Below, one piece after another: positions 18,005 to 27,465 of a stretch of 64,000 nt of DNA. The position numbers were made by a program, and so were the translations under genes. The notes under the pieces were generated by a model. That model saw only the letters and a list, made by a program, of their open reading frames with translations, was not told the DNA's origin and did no database searches. The stretch is from Acidobacterium sp. (GTDB lineage: Bacteria > Acidobacteriota > Terriglobia > Terriglobales > Acidobacteriaceae), in the NCBI GenBank assembly GCA_003166955.1, contig PMUI01000113.1:124001-188000 (forward strand). Direction: 5' to 3'. Each line of letters opens with the position of its first letter. The stretch's first letter is position 1.

Positions 18005-18709
18005 TTATATGCGCGCCGCGTTGGCCTCGCGCTCGATCGGCGTGAATCGAACTTCGAGCGCGTCGCCAGCGACCTGCACATGAACGTCGTCGAGAGAGTG
18101 CACGATCCAGTCTGCGTCCTGGAGGCTGGCGAGCGAATGAGAGTAGAGCGTCGCGAGGACCGTGCATCCGGCGGCATGACCTGCTTGCGCACCGGAAGCG
18201 GAGTCCTCGATGACGAGGCATTCCACCGGAGGCAGGCCGAGCAGCTCAGCGCCCTTGAGGTAGGGTTCCGGATGCGGCTTCCCCTGCGCGACCATATCGG
18301 CGGAGACGATGCGCGCGGGCACGCGAATGCCGCCATGTTCCATGCGGCTGCGCGCGAGGCGATCCGTCGCGGAGGTCACGACGGTCCAGTATTTCTCCGG
18401 CAGATTCTCCAAAATGCGCTCAACGCCGGCCAGCATTTCGAGACCAACGTTGTCGGCGATCTCCATCTGCTCCAGCCAGTGAAGCTCTTCCATATCGTTC
18501 AGGTCGGGGCGCAGCAGGCGCACCGTCTCAATCGCGCGGCGTCCATGCGCGGTTTTCACGGCGAGCGCGGGATCGATCCCGCGCGCTCTCGCCCAGGTCT
18601 CCCAGGTGCGCTCTACGGAGCCGAGGGAGCTGACGAGCACACCATCCATGTCAAAAAGAATGCCGCGCGGATGCAGCGTCACGACGCCTGCGGCGGGGGA
18701 TACATCCAT
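18005..18709 (-). CDS. HAD-superfamily hydrolase, sugar-phosphatase/beta-phosphoglucomutase-like
   Basis: The 234-residue protein shows HAD motif I FDMDGVLVSS (nucleophile Asp20, acid/base Asp22), motif II in VVTSATDR, the motif III Lys in GKPHPEPYLKGAELL, and motif IV VIEDSASGAQAGHAAG. This is subfamily IA with an alpha-helical cap, as in sugar phosphatases and beta-phosphoglucomutase. The most likely activity is dephosphorylation of a small phosphosugar, but the substrate cannot be read from sequence. It follows the small Cys-containing gene on the same strand. Confidence 0.87.
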   Translation of the reverse strand: MDVSPAAGVVTLHPRGILFDMDGVLVSSLGSVERTWETWARARGIDPALAVKTAHGRRAIETVRLLRPDLNDMEELHWLEQMEIADNVGLEMLAGVERILENLPEKYWTVVTSATDRLARSRMEHGGIRVPARIVSADMVAQGKPHPEPYLKGAELLGLPPVECLVIEDSASGAQAGHAAGCTVLATLYSHSLASLQDADWIVHSLDDVHVQVAGDALEVRFTPIEREANAARI

Positions 18710-18781
18710 AGTTCAAGACTAGCAGGGCTGGCCAAGGGCCACGCGCACGAAGACGCCGAGCCGGGCAGTGTGAAGTGCGAG

Positions 18782-19000
18782 CTATTCCTCGCGTTGTTCG
18801 TAGCACGCGCGCCCCGGCATGCATCGCGCCAGATGCACGTAGTGATCGTCGGGGCCGGCCGGGCCCATCGTGCGCAGGCACCAGTAGCTCGTGGCCATGT
18901 GAATCCCCGGCAGCCACGAATCGGCATTCTGCGGCGTGGCGCCGTAGGGATTCTTGGTGCGGAGGCACTGGCAAGGTTGCTTCGTAGTCGTTGTGCTCAT
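18782..19000 (-). CDS. Small Cys-containing hypothetical protein (72 aa)
   Basis: ATG 19000 is preceded by GGAGG about 6 nt upstream, a strong RBS. The 72-residue product starts MSTTTTKQPCQCLRTKNPYG and has five Cys (10, 12, 41, 60, 66), including a CQC pair, plus several His/Trp, hinting at metal binding. No signal peptide or known family is seen. It begins 12 bp after the PaoB-like gene stop on the same strand, so it is probably the last gene of the molybdoenzyme operon. Confidence 0.6.
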   Translation of the reverse strand: MSTTTTKQPCQCLRTKNPYGATPQNADSWLPGIHMATSYWCLRTMGPAGPDDHYVHLARCMPGRACYEQREE

Positions 19001-19012
19001 GGTTGACCTCCG

Positions 19013-20014
19013 TTATCCTGCCGCGCTGGGATCGCGATCTCTCTGCCCCGCGGCGAGCAGGATGGTGCGATAGACCGCGACCGGGAAGAGATCGAGTTTG
19101 TAGGCGTTCATCGAGAGCGGCGTCGCGCCCTCGACAGCGACTTTCCCCGCAGCACGCGCGGTTTCTTCATTGATGGTTTTGCCTGCGAGGGCTGCCTCCG
19201 CCTGAGGGGAGCGCCGCACGACGGGCGATGCTGCGCCCATGACGATGACGGCGCGCCGGCAAATGTCGCCGTCCATTTCGAGCACCACGCCCGCGTCCGC
19301 GATGGCCCAGTCGAAGCTCTCTTTCTCACCATATTTCTGGTAAGCGGATCGCGTGCCCGGCGCCGGTTTCGGAATGACAATCGCCGTGATCAGTTCGTCC
19401 GGCTCGATCACCGTGAATTTTGTTGGGTTCGCATCGGGCACGACATAAAGTTCTTTGATGCCTACGGTCCGCTTGCCGCGCTTCGCCGAACTCAGCTCAA
19501 CGCTGCCGTTCAGGCCAAGCAGCGCGACCGCTGCCGACGACGGCGCGACCGACGGACACGTCGCGTATTCCATGATGGCGTGGTACTGATTTAGTCCGTC
19601 GAAAGCGAAACACAGGTCCTTGCCTTTGCGGATGCACTGGAAATCCGCGGAACGGTAGTACCAGCACTGCACGCGCTGCAGCAGATTGCCGCCGACGGTG
19701 GCCATGTTGCGGATGTGCGGCGTGGCGGCGTGGCCGCATGCGTCGGAGAGAATCTGATACTGCGCGCGAATCAGCGGATGATCGCTGATCTCGGCCAGCG
19801 TGGTCAGCGGGCCGATGGTCAGCCCGTGATCGGTCTCGCGGATTCCGCGAAGCTCGGCGACATTGCGAATATTCACCAGCCGCGTTGGCTCTTCGATCCC
19901 GTCTTTCATCCGGTCGAGGAGATCGACGCCACCCGCCTTCACGACGGCGCCGTCCTTCAGTTGCGACAGGGCCGCGTCCACAGTGGTGCAGTCGGCCATC
20001 GAGAAGCGGTTCAT
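19013..20014 (-). CDS. paoB: FAD-binding (subunit M) component of a PaoABC-type aldehyde/xanthine dehydrogenase
   Basis: The 333-residue protein is a CoxM/XdhB-type FAD subunit: AVVKAGGVDLLDRMKDG and TVGGNLLQRVQCWYYRSADF are its FAD-binding loops. After GGNLLQR come Cys residues in QCWYYRSADFQC, KDLCFAF and YATCPSV, a pattern resembling the extra loop of E. coli PaoB that binds a [4Fe-4S] cluster. It transfers electrons from the molybdenum and 2Fe-2S subunits. Its start overlaps the end of the large-subunit gene by 4 bp (ATGA), indicating coupled translation. Confidence 0.85.
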   Translation of the reverse strand: MNRFSMADCTTVDAALSQLKDGAVVKAGGVDLLDRMKDGIEEPTRLVNIRNVAELRGIRETDHGLTIGPLTTLAEISDHPLIRAQYQILSDACGHAATPHIRNMATVGGNLLQRVQCWYYRSADFQCIRKGKDLCFAFDGLNQYHAIMEYATCPSVAPSSAAVALLGLNGSVELSSAKRGKRTVGIKELYVVPDANPTKFTVIEPDELITAIVIPKPAPGTRSAYQKYGEKESFDWAIADAGVVLEMDGDICRRAVIVMGAASPVVRRSPQAEAALAGKTINEETARAAGKVAVEGATPLSMNAYKLDLFPVAVYRTILLAAGQRDRDPSAAG

Positions 20015-22404
20015 GCCAGCTCCTTTCCCTGCGCGGGCGCGTGCAGCGCAGCCAGCACCACGGCGGGCGTCATCGGTGTTCGACGGATGCGGACCCCGGT
20101 GGCGTTGTAGACGGCGTTGCCGATGGCCGCGCCGATGGAGACGACGCCGGCGGCTTCGCCAATGCCCGAGGCGTCGGTGGAGCTTTGACCGATGTAGGTT
20201 TCGACGAGCCGCACATCGATGTCAGGGATTTCGCGCGAGCCGATGATCTTGTATTGCTCGAGGTCCGGGTTCACCATCAACCCGTACACCGGGTCGAGCA
20301 GTCGATTCTCCAGCAGCGTGTAGGAGATTCCCTGAATGATGCCGCCGTTGATCTGGCTGATGGTTTGCACGGGATTCATCGGGCGTCCGCAGTCGTGCAC
20401 GGAAAGGACGCGCCGCACATGGATGCGTCCGAGTTCCGTATCGACCTCGACTTCCGCAACATCGACGCCGCCATAGGTCAGATACTTCTTCGGGTCGTAG
20501 TCGGGAACACGCTTCGCCTGCACAGAGATTTGCGATGACGTCATCTTCGAAGCCGCGCGTTTGAAGCTGAGCGGCTCTATCTTTCCCGAGAGGCTGCGCA
20601 CTTCGCCGTCAACAAGTACCAGGTCTCCGGCAGTGGCGCCCAGGGCAGGCGCAATCTCCGCCAGAAATTTCTGCGATGCCTGCCAGGCTGCATCGCGCAC
20701 TGCGGGCGTGAGTGAGAGCGTGGTGACGCTGCCACCGGATTGAGGGCCTTCGGCGTAATTGGTATCGCCGACTTTGACTGCAATCTGCGACGGCGGAACA
20801 CCGAACTGCTCCGCCAGAATCTGCGCCATCACGGTCTTGATGCCGGAGCCGATGTCCTGAACGCCGGACATAACTTCCAGCGAGCCGTCTTTGTGAATGC
20901 GAACCTCGGCCGAGGAGCCCATGCTGACGAAGCGGTACCAGACCGACTGTGCGAACCCGACGCCGCGCTTGACGGGACCGCGGTCCGCGGCGGCAACAGG
21001 GTTCCGCGATTTCCAGAGTTCGCTCTCGCGGACGATCTGCCGCTCGACGCGACGCACCGGATGCTCATCGGTCTTGTCACGCAGGTCGAGGGGTTCCATG
21101 TTGAGTTTCACCGCGAGATCGTCCATCGTCTGCTCGAGGGCGAAGGCGCCCTGCGGATGTCCCGGCGCGCGCATCGCCGTCCCAGGTCCGGCGTTGATGA
21201 AGACGTCGCTCTCCTCGGTATGCAGAGAAGCGCTCTTGTAGAGATTCGACGCGGGGCCCGAACATCCTGCACCGGTGCCGCATCCCGCGGTGCCGTAGGC
21301 GACGAGATGAATCGCCGTGATGGTGCCGTCCTTCTTTGCTCCGATACGCAGCAGCTGATCGGAACTGGGCCGATTGCCGACGGAGAGGTGCTCTTCTTCG
21401 CGATCGAGCATCAGCCGCACCGGCGCTCCCGTCTTCCGCGAGAGCGCGGCCGCGACCACGCCGGGATTGCCGGCCCCAAATTTCGCGCCGAAGCCGCCGC
21501 CCATGAACTCTGTGATCACGCGCACCTGGGTCAGCGGAATTTTGTAGAAGCCGGCGAGTTCCTCACGCACGCCCGCAGTGCCCTGCGTCGATGCGTACAC
21601 GGTCAGCATCTCCGGCTTCCAGTCCGCAACCACGCCATGCGTCTCGAGCGCGGAGTGTGTCTGCACCTGCGTGACAAAGTGGCCTTCGACAATCACGTCG
21701 GCGTCTTTGAAGCCCTGCTCCGTCTCCCCGCGCTTGTGGATGGACGGACCGTGGATGTTCCCAGTCTGCTTCACGTCGCTGGGACCGCCTCCGCCGCCGG
21801 CGCTGGCCGCTTCGTCCGCGGGTCCAGGAAAGACTGCAGGAGCATCGGGCTCGCGCGCTTTCGCCGGATCCACGACGAACGGAATGGTCTCGTACTTCAC
21901 CTTCACCAGCGCAGCCGCCTCTTCCGCCGCAGCGGGAGTGGTTGCCGCGACGGCAGCCAGCGGCTGGCCGGCATAGCGGACCACCGGATATTTCACCGGG
22001 TCCAGCGCCGGATTGCGCAGGACCGCGTTGCCCAGCACGTGCTGGATGACATGCACGCCGCGCACGCCAGGATATTTCTCCGCATCGGTCGTATCGATGG
22101 AGATGACCTTCGCGTGTGGGACGTTCGCGTTCACGAACTTCGCGTACAGCATCCCCGGCAGTTGCACGTCCGAGGTGTAGCGTGCGCGCCCGGCAGCCTT
22201 CGCCATGCCGTCGTAGCGCTGGACCGATTGCCCAACGTACTTCAGGTCCTTGTTGATCGGCCACACCGGCGGCTCGCTCGCAGGAATCTCGCGCGCCTCA
22301 TCCGCCAGCGTGTAGCCCGGGACGCCGACCGGCATCTGCACGGTCTTCTTCGGGGGAGCGGCAGCCTGCGCTGTGAATGCGTCCTCAACCGGAATCTTTG
22401 TCAT
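20011..22404 (-). CDS. paoC: Molybdopterin-binding large subunit of PaoABC-type aldehyde/xanthine dehydrogenase
   Basis: The 797-residue protein has the a/b hammerhead domain (DGMAKAAGRARYTSDVQLPG) and the molybdopterin cytosine dinucleotide-binding domain with TEFMGGGFGAKFGAG, APGHPQGAFALEQTMDDLAV and the C-terminal GIGEAAGVVSIGAAIGNAV, where the Glu of GxGE is the expected catalytic base. It oxidises aldehydes or N-heterocycles at a Mo centre. Length is typical of PaoC-like subunits (700-800). No signal peptide is seen, consistent with folded export together with the Tat-bearing PaoA-like partner. Confidence 0.9.
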   Translation of the reverse strand: MTKIPVEDAFTAQAAAPPKKTVQMPVGVPGYTLADEAREIPASEPPVWPINKDLKYVGQSVQRYDGMAKAAGRARYTSDVQLPGMLYAKFVNANVPHAKVISIDTTDAEKYPGVRGVHVIQHVLGNAVLRNPALDPVKYPVVRYAGQPLAAVAATTPAAAEEAAALVKVKYETIPFVVDPAKAREPDAPAVFPGPADEAASAGGGGGPSDVKQTGNIHGPSIHKRGETEQGFKDADVIVEGHFVTQVQTHSALETHGVVADWKPEMLTVYASTQGTAGVREELAGFYKIPLTQVRVITEFMGGGFGAKFGAGNPGVVAAALSRKTGAPVRLMLDREEEHLSVGNRPSSDQLLRIGAKKDGTITAIHLVAYGTAGCGTGAGCSGPASNLYKSASLHTEESDVFINAGPGTAMRAPGHPQGAFALEQTMDDLAVKLNMEPLDLRDKTDEHPVRRVERQIVRESELWKSRNPVAAADRGPVKRGVGFAQSVWYRFVSMGSSAEVRIHKDGSLEVMSGVQDIGSGIKTVMAQILAEQFGVPPSQIAVKVGDTNYAEGPQSGGSVTTLSLTPAVRDAAWQASQKFLAEIAPALGATAGDLVLVDGEVRSLSGKIEPLSFKRAASKMTSSQISVQAKRVPDYDPKKYLTYGGVDVAEVEVDTELGRIHVRRVLSVHDCGRPMNPVQTISQINGGIIQGISYTLLENRLLDPVYGLMVNPDLEQYKIIGSREIPDIDVRLVETYIGQSSTDASGIGEAAGVVSIGAAIGNAVYNATGVRIRRTPMTPAVVLAALHAPAQGKELA

Positions 22405-22416
22405 CGTTGTCCTCCG

Positions 22417-23103
22417 CTATGCAGTGCGCGTGGTGCCGGCCGCGTCGAGCGTGGCGGCGAAAATTTTCGGGTAGGTGCCGCAGCGGCACAGATTGCCTGA
22501 CACAGCATGCCGTACATCGTGCTCCGACGGGTTCGGATTGCGCTCCAGTAGAGCCGCGCAGCTCATCACCATGCCCGGCGTGCAGAATCCGCACTGCAGG
22601 GCGTCGTGCTTCACGAACGCGGCCTGCAGCGGATGCATTCTGTCGCTGGAAGAGAGGCCTTCGATGGTCGTGACATTATGGCCGACTGCGTCGATGGCGA
22701 GCGTCATGCAGCTGTTGACCGGCATCTTGTCCAGCCACACCGTGCAGCCGGAACAGACGCCACGGTCGCAAGCAATCTTGGTGCCGGTCATGCCCAGGTG
22801 CATCCTGAGCGCCTCAGCCAGTGTTGTTCGCGGCTCGATCTCCACAGTGTGCTCGACGCCGTTCACGTGCAGCTTCACCTGGACCGGTCCAGGGCCGAGT
22901 TCGGTAACGCCATGCGTCGTCTCGGCGGCGGCTTCGCGGGTGAATCCCTGCACGCCGTCGAGCAATGCGGTTCCCGCAGCGGTCAGGCCCGCACCCTTCA
23001 AAAAGCCGCGGCGCGAGATACCACTTCGTCCGGACCCCGCCGGTGCCGTTGTTTTCGGGTCGATCTCCGTAGAAGAGGGAATCGATTCCCTTGAATCCGA
23101 CAT
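22417..23103 (-). CDS. paoA: Tat-exported [2Fe-2S] subunit of PaoABC-type dehydrogenase
   Basis: The 228-residue protein carries a twin-arginine signal (SRRGFLKGAGLTAAGTALL, from residue 30) before a ferredoxin-like domain with CDRGVCSGC plus a later Cys for the first 2Fe-2S cluster and CGFCTPG with CRCG for the second. As in E. coli PaoA, this is the only subunit with a signal, so it probably carries the assembled three-subunit enzyme to the periplasm. It is the first gene of the minus-strand operon, 12 bp before paoC. The reaction specificity is unknown. Confidence 0.92.
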   Translation of the reverse strand: MSDSRESIPSSTEIDPKTTAPAGSGRSGISRRGFLKGAGLTAAGTALLDGVQGFTREAAAETTHGVTELGPGPVQVKLHVNGVEHTVEIEPRTTLAEALRMHLGMTGTKIACDRGVCSGCTVWLDKMPVNSCMTLAIDAVGHNVTTIEGLSSSDRMHPLQAAFVKHDALQCGFCTPGMVMSCAALLERNPNPSEHDVRHAVSGNLCRCGTYPKIFAATLDAAGTTRTA

Positions 23104-23516
23104 GGGTGCTGCTCCTTAAGCGCGGCCGTTTCTCGACAGCCGGACGCTGAATGTGCCGATGAAGAACTATAGCTCTGGCGGCATGACAACGTAAACCCAC
23201 GGGCCGGACGCGAGCCCCGACACGAGTCCACTTGCGTCGTATGAGGACTCGTCCCTAGCTTCCCGCAGCTCGACCCTCACCTTCCGTGCCTGGTCCCACA
23301 CGCGACATCGCAGCGCGTTGATAACGCAAAGAAGTTTTCTTTATGAGCTGTTGTCTGCGGCGCCGTTTTTGGCGATTCCCCTTGAACTTGTAACCGTCAT
23401 GCCCCAAAATGATTACCTCAACAGGCCCTTCCCTCAATTCGCCACAAAATCAAGAAACAAAAATATTCAGAGTGTGCCGATCCACGAGGCACCAGCAAGC
23501 ATTTTTTGGAGGAAAC
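23104..23516. other. Divergent intergenic region between paoA and the TonB receptor
   Basis: No convincing gene is visible on either strand in these 413 bp. It should hold both divergent promoters. The only clear structure is the inverted repeat at 23222-23252; the 100 bp before the receptor are A/T-richer than the surroundings. Confidence 0.5.
23222..23252. repeat. Inverted repeat, possible operator
   Basis: The 8-mer acgagtcc (23222-23229) is repeated in inverted orientation as ggactcgt (23245-23252) with a 15-nt spacer, about 120 bp upstream of the paoA start. This spacing suits a dimeric regulator or a transcript hairpin. No regulator gene adjoins it. Confidence 0.35.
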
Positions 23517-26500
23517 GTGACCAGACGCTGTTTCTCAGTTACTGCGCTCGTATTCTTGTTCTTGCTGATTCTTGCCGGAACCAGCAATGCCCAGATCGCT
23601 ACTACCTCACTGCGCGGAGTGGTCAAAGACCCGAGCGGCGCCGTGGTTCCCAACGCCAAAATCACCATCACCAACGCGGCCACCGGCCAAACGCGCAGCA
23701 CCGTATCGAATGAGACCGGCGAATACTCCTTCACGCAGCTTTCTCCGGCCGGATACACAATCGATGTCACGGCTGCCGGCTTCGGTGAGCAAAAGAAGAC
23801 GGCGGAACTGATCGTGGATCAGCCCGCCAGCATTGACTTTGCGATGACCCTGAAGTCCCAGGCCGAAATCGTGAATGTCAGCGCGGAGGCGCAGACGTTG
23901 AACACGAGCGACGCCTCACTCGGCGGCTCGATGAACAATGCGCTCATCCAGGCGCTGCCCAGCGAAACCCGTAACGTGCCCGATCTTCTGTCGCTCGAGC
24001 CCGGCGTGCTTTATCTGCCAACGCTCGGCGCGTCGGAATCGAACCCTGGCGGCGATAGCCGGAGTGGCGCCGTGAACGGCATTCGTTCCGACCAGGGCAA
24101 CGTGACCGTCGATGGCGTCGACGACAACGACCAGGTCTTCGGCTACGCGTTTACCGGCGTTCTGCGCGAGACTCAGGATTCCATTGAGGAGTTCCGCGTA
24201 GCGACCGCCAATACTAACTCCGACGAAGGACGCTCCGCCGGCGCGCAGGTGAGCCTCATCACCAAGTCCGGCACGAACAAATTCCATGGTGGAGCCTACG
24301 AATACAACCGCCCGACCATAACGGTCTCGAACAACTGGTTCGTGAAGCAGGCAGAACTGAACAGCGGCGATCCGAACATTCCGCCCAAGCTCATCCGCAA
24401 CATCTTCGGCGGCGCCGTGGGTGGCCCAATCATCAAAGACAAGCTGTTCTTCTTCGGTAACTACGAGGGCAACCGGCAGGCCGAGGATCAGGTCGTCACT
24501 CAGACGGTTCCCACCGCTTCTTATCAGGCTGGCACTATCACCTTTCCCGGCGGAAGCTTTAGTCCGGCCCAGGTGACCAGTTTGGACGCACCTTGCGCCG
24601 CACCCGGAGGAGCGTGCAACACCGCGCAATATCCGCATGGACCGGGTCCCAATCCGAACGCTCTCGCCTACTTCAAGTCCATGCCGGCGGCCAACGGCAG
24701 CACGGCCGGCGATGGCCTGAACACCGGCTCCTTTACCTTCGCCTCGCCGCATCCGATCACCCTCAACACCAGCATCGGGCGCATCGACTGGACCCCCAAC
24801 GAGAAACAGCGCATCTTTGTGCGCGGGGGCCTGCAAAAAGACACCCAGGGCTATGCGGAGCAGTTTCCGGGTCAGCCGCCCTCGCAGAACTTCGAGGACA
24901 ACACCAAGGGCGTCATTGCCGGCGATACCTGGTCTATCTCGCCGAACATGGTGAACGATATTCGCTTCGGCTATATCCGCCAGGCGAACAGCCTGAGTGG
25001 CCTGGGGAAAACCGACTTCGTGGACTTCCGCTTCATGGCATCGCCAACCGCTGAGACGAGAACCACGATCCAGTCGGTGCCGGTAACGAATCTCATCGAC
25101 AACTTCAGCTGGACCAAAGGCAGGCACACCTGGCAGGTGGGCGGCAACTGGCGTCTCGTACATCAGAACCGCGAGTCCGACGCCAATTCGTACAGCAACG
25201 CCTCAACGAATCCGTACTGGCTGGGTGGGAATCCTCCAGGACTAGCCGCGAGCGGCTTCGGTAATTCTTATGTGATTGCCTACAACAACCTTGTCGGCAA
25301 CGTTCCCTCGGTCACCGATCAGTTCAATTACAAGGTTGCCAGTGCGAGCAGTGCCAGCCTCCTGGCCGATGGCGCTCCGATCAGCCGTCATTTCAAATCC
25401 AACGAGTATGAGTGGTATATCCAGGACGCGTGGAGAGTCACTCCCAAGCTGATCCTTACCCTCGGACTCCGCCAGAGCCTGCTGCAAACTCCATGGGAGA
25501 CCAGCGGCCAGCAGGTGGCGCCGACGATTGACACGCACACCTGGTTCCAGCAGCGGGAGAGTGCGGCTCTAACCGGGCAGATCTACGAGCCGACCCTTTA
25601 CTTTGCCCCGACCGGCCCGTTCTACGGCAAGCCCGGGTTCTGGGCGAAGGCGAAGGACAACTTTGCTCCTCGCCTTGCTCTGGCCTACACGCTCAACGAC
25701 AAAACCACGATTCGCCTGGGTGCGGGCATTTATTACGACCACTACGGCGAATCGCTGGTGAATTCTTTCGACCAGCACGGCGCATATGGCATCAGCAGCT
25801 CCATCGGCAACCCCGCTGGACAAACCAACTCGGAGAACGCGCCGCGCTTTGTCAGCCGAAGCACGCTTCCGTTCGTGGCCGGCACTGCACCGCAAACCGC
25901 GACCTTCCCCTATGCGCCTCCGACCGGCGGCTTTGCGATCACCTGGGGTCTGGACAGCAAGTTGAAGACCCCGTATATCGAAGCCTTCAACCTCTCCGTC
26001 CAGCATCAGTTCGCCAGGGGCTGGACGCTTGAAGCGGATTACGTCGGCAACATGGGACGCCATCTGTTGCAGAGCCTCGACCTCACCGAACCGGTCGACT
26101 ACGTCGATCCAGGTGGCGCTGGCGACTACTACACGGCCGGCAGCGCGCTGTCGCGCCTCGTCGATCAGCACGGTGGCGATCCCACAGCTTCCGTGCAGCC
26201 TATCAAGTACTTTGAGGACCTGTTCCCCTGGATGGCGAATTTCGACGGCCCCGGTGAAAGCGCAACCCAGGCCATCTATTCCGATGAGTGGGCGCCGTTC
26301 CGCTCGAACCTCGGCGCTACCACCGCTCTGTCCGATCTGGACTTCTTCTGCTTCAGCGGGTCGGAAGGCGTCAACTATCCCTGCCCCGCGAACTTCCAGT
26401 CCCGCTTCTGGCAGGGCCAATTCTCCTCGCTTTACGCGCTGTCCAGCATCGGCATGAGCTACTACAACGCCGCGCAGTTGGTCCTGCGTCATCCCTTCTC

Positions 26501-27287
26501 GCACGGGCTCCAGCTCGACGCTGCCTGGACGCTCTCCAAGTCCATTGACTATGGATCGGACGCCGAGCGCAGCACCGAGTTCACCACCAGCGGATCGGGT
26601 GGCTCGTTCAGCGACATCCTGAATACCTGGAAGCCCTACCTCAACAGGGGTGTCTCGGACTTCGACACGCACCAGCTGCTCACCGTCGATGCGGTCTACC
26701 AGATGCCCTTCGGCAAAGGGAGGACGTTCCTGAGCGACGCGCACGGCATCTCGAATGTGCTCGTTGGCGGATGGGATCTGTCCGGCATCAACCGTACCAC
26801 CAGCGCCCTGCCCTTCTCGCTCTTCGAGCCGGGCTGGACCACCGACTGGCAGATCGAGAGCTACGGCGTGGTGACCGCTCCGGTGAAGATGCGGCGCCAC
26901 TTCGATTGCAATGGCAACCCCCAGTTCTTTGCTATCCCGGGTGATATCTGCGATGCGCCCGGGTCAGGCATCAACGGTGGCATCGCCACCGGTTCGCCAG
27001 TTCGCCTCCCTTACCCGGGTGAGGCTGGCGAACGGAACAACTTCCGCGGCGATGGCTTCTTCGACATCGATACGGGTCTGGACAAAACCTTCCAGATTCG
27101 CGAGTACGGAACGTTGAAGTTCGCCTGGGAAACTTACAACGCCACCAACACGGTGCGCTTCGATCCAGCTGCCATCGGCTCGGGACTGACGAGCGGTACT
27201 CTCGGCATCGCCAGCCCCGGCACCAACAATCCGGGCCTGCTGGTGGAACCCCGCCGCATGCAGTTCTCCCTGCGGTACGACTTCTAA
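23517..27287 (+). CDS. TonB-dependent receptor/Oar-like outer-membrane protein with carboxypeptidase-regulatory-like domain
   Basis: GTG 23517 is chosen because GGAGG lies just upstream and the N-terminus then becomes a clean signal peptide (LVFLFLLILAGTSNA before QIA). Residues about 30-115 form a CarboxypepD_reg domain (LRGVVKDPSGAVVPNAKITI), followed by a plug-like region (VNGIRSDQGNVTVDGVDDND) and a long beta-barrel ending in an aromatic residue (MQFSLRYDF). At 1256 residues it fits the large receptor expansion of Acidobacteria, usually linked to uptake of polymers or peptides. The ligand is unknown. The downstream M14 peptidase could act on its substrates. Confidence 0.9.
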   Translation: MTRRCFSVTALVFLFLLILAGTSNAQIATTSLRGVVKDPSGAVVPNAKITITNAATGQTRSTVSNETGEYSFTQLSPAGYTIDVTAAGFGEQKKTAELIVDQPASIDFAMTLKSQAEIVNVSAEAQTLNTSDASLGGSMNNALIQALPSETRNVPDLLSLEPGVLYLPTLGASESNPGGDSRSGAVNGIRSDQGNVTVDGVDDNDQVFGYAFTGVLRETQDSIEEFRVATANTNSDEGRSAGAQVSLITKSGTNKFHGGAYEYNRPTITVSNNWFVKQAELNSGDPNIPPKLIRNIFGGAVGGPIIKDKLFFFGNYEGNRQAEDQVVTQTVPTASYQAGTITFPGGSFSPAQVTSLDAPCAAPGGACNTAQYPHGPGPNPNALAYFKSMPAANGSTAGDGLNTGSFTFASPHPITLNTSIGRIDWTPNEKQRIFVRGGLQKDTQGYAEQFPGQPPSQNFEDNTKGVIAGDTWSISPNMVNDIRFGYIRQANSLSGLGKTDFVDFRFMASPTAETRTTIQSVPVTNLIDNFSWTKGRHTWQVGGNWRLVHQNRESDANSYSNASTNPYWLGGNPPGLAASGFGNSYVIAYNNLVGNVPSVTDQFNYKVASASSASLLADGAPISRHFKSNEYEWYIQDAWRVTPKLILTLGLRQSLLQTPWETSGQQVAPTIDTHTWFQQRESAALTGQIYEPTLYFAPTGPFYGKPGFWAKAKDNFAPRLALAYTLNDKTTIRLGAGIYYDHYGESLVNSFDQHGAYGISSSIGNPAGQTNSENAPRFVSRSTLPFVAGTAPQTATFPYAPPTGGFAITWGLDSKLKTPYIEAFNLSVQHQFARGWTLEADYVGNMGRHLLQSLDLTEPVDYVDPGGAGDYYTAGSALSRLVDQHGGDPTASVQPIKYFEDLFPWMANFDGPGESATQAIYSDEWAPFRSNLGATTALSDLDFFCFSGSEGVNYPCPANFQSRFWQGQFSSLYALSSIGMSYYNAAQLVLRHPFSHGLQLDAAWTLSKSIDYGSDAERSTEFTTSGSGGSFSDILNTWKPYLNRGVSDFDTHQLLTVDAVYQMPFGKGRTFLSDAHGISNVLVGGWDLSGINRTTSALPFSLFEPGWTTDWQIESYGVVTAPVKMRRHFDCNGNPQFFAIPGDICDAPGSGINGGIATGSPVRLPYPGEAGERNNFRGDGFFDIDTGLDKTFQIREYGTLKFAWETYNATNTVRFDPAAIGSGLTSGTLGIASPGTNNPGLLVEPRRMQFSLRYDF

Positions 27288-27301
27288 GTCACCAGCTAAC
27301 G

Positions 27302-27333
27302 AGCGCCGGGGATTCGTCTCCGGCGCTTTTTTC
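27302..27333 (+). terminator. Intrinsic terminator of the TonB receptor gene
   Basis: An 8-bp perfect stem (agcgccgg at 27302-27309 with ccggcgct at 27320-27327) with a 10-nt loop is followed directly by TTTTTTC, 15 bp past the receptor stop. Confidence 0.9.
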
Positions 27334-27465
27334 TTGTGCTCGCACAGCCGAGCCTCTCCGACTGCTTTTGTGCCGCTGGAATTGTGATTACACTACTCCT
27401 TCATTTCAAAACCAGGCCGGATGAGCCTGTTTCCTCGCTCTCCTCAAAGCTCAGAAAGGGAACTC

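Noticed and set aside
20740-22500. 586-codon plus-strand ORF opposite paoC/paoA
   Set aside because: It is antisense to clear molybdoenzyme domains, has Arg/His/Ala-biased composition typical of GC-rich shadow frames, and no recognisable motif or RBS.
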